From Muscardinus avellanarius (Eukaryota; Chordata; Mammalia; Rodentia; Gliridae), in the NCBI GenBank assembly GCA_963383645.1, contig OY726558.1, positions 186,117,634 through 186,181,633 of the forward strand: 64,000 nucleotides of DNA, written 5' to 3'. The position numbers and the translations under genes are program-made. Below the pieces are notes generated by a model, which was not told the DNA's origin, ran no database searches, and saw only the letters and a list, made by a program, of their open reading frames with translations. Of the stretch, positions 63,959 to 64,000 are shown one piece after another. How positions within the stretch are numbered: the stretch's first letter is position 1; each line of letters begins with the position of its first letter.

Positions 63959-64000
63959 TTTTTTTTTTTTTGGCGGTACCAGAGAAGGAACCCAGGGGAA
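63959..64000 (-). mobile_element. Start of an antisense B1-dID/ID SINE, cut by the window end
   Basis: T12 followed by 'ggcggtaccagagaaggaac' 'ccaggggaa' is the ID half of an antisense copy. Confidence 0.7.

Noticed and set aside
40000..64000. A neighbouring gene such as TGDS or GPC6, known to flank DCT in human
   Set aside because: No exon-like protein from either family was seen. In human the upstream neighbour is well beyond this distance.
1..64000. A previously undescribed biological system
   Set aside because: Beyond one pigment gene, its likely control DNA and mobile-element remains, nothing in the sequence supports a new system.

Overview
The window is mammalian nuclear DNA, most likely from a squirrel-family (sciuromorph) rodent. 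The evidence is a multi-exon gene with GT/AG introns and about fifty short retroposons. Most of these are a fused B1 + ID dimer, the B1-dID type known from squirrels, dormice and relatives. Monomeric ID copies, MaLR LTRs, L1, MIR and DNA-transposon fragments are also present. Nothing is bacterial: there are no operons, CRISPR arrays or phage genes. Nearly all open frames in the window are chance frames in introns, repeats or microsatellites.

Gene region (1-39.8 kb). One protein-coding gene is present, DCT (dopachrome tautomerase, TYRP2), on the minus strand. Seven coding exons were placed to the base with intact splice sites and consistent phase: 38934-39228, 27198-27497, 24871-24971, 23106-23272, 19821-20000, 17553-17688 and 787-988. 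Together they give 1381 coding bases (460 codons plus one base), from the initiator ATG at 39228 to just before the transmembrane segment. The last exon (membrane anchor, cytoplasmic tail, 3' UTR) was not found and must lie below base 1. All six histidine metal ligands are intact and there is no frameshift or stop, so the gene looks functional. The enzyme acts in the melanosome and converts dopachrome to DHICA in eumelanin synthesis. The introns are packed with B1-dID SINEs, many with clear target-site duplications. They also hold LTR and L1 pieces, microsatellites, a 0.46-kb polypyrimidine tract, a nearly perfect 214-bp inverted duplication in intron 4 and a diverged 0.18-kb direct duplication in intron 1.

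Promoter side (39.2-40.1 kb). The non-repetitive DNA upstream of the DCT start carries an M-box-like E-box, further E-boxes and several SOX-type CTTTGT motifs. This fits the known MITF/SOX10 control of DCT, but the sites are read by eye only.

Upstream region (40.1-64 kb). I found no gene here. It holds older LTR, L1, MER5 and MIR fragments, far fewer SINEs than the gene, and one 200-base assembly gap (41902-42101). After the gap comes an L1 5' segment with a full-length ORF1 broken by only two TGA codons. A second L1-like element (54387-55417) joins a GC-rich head directly to an L1 3' end. Several non-repetitive stretches could be regulatory. I saw no new biological system; the most unusual items are the intron 4 inverted duplication and the two internally shortened L1-like elements.
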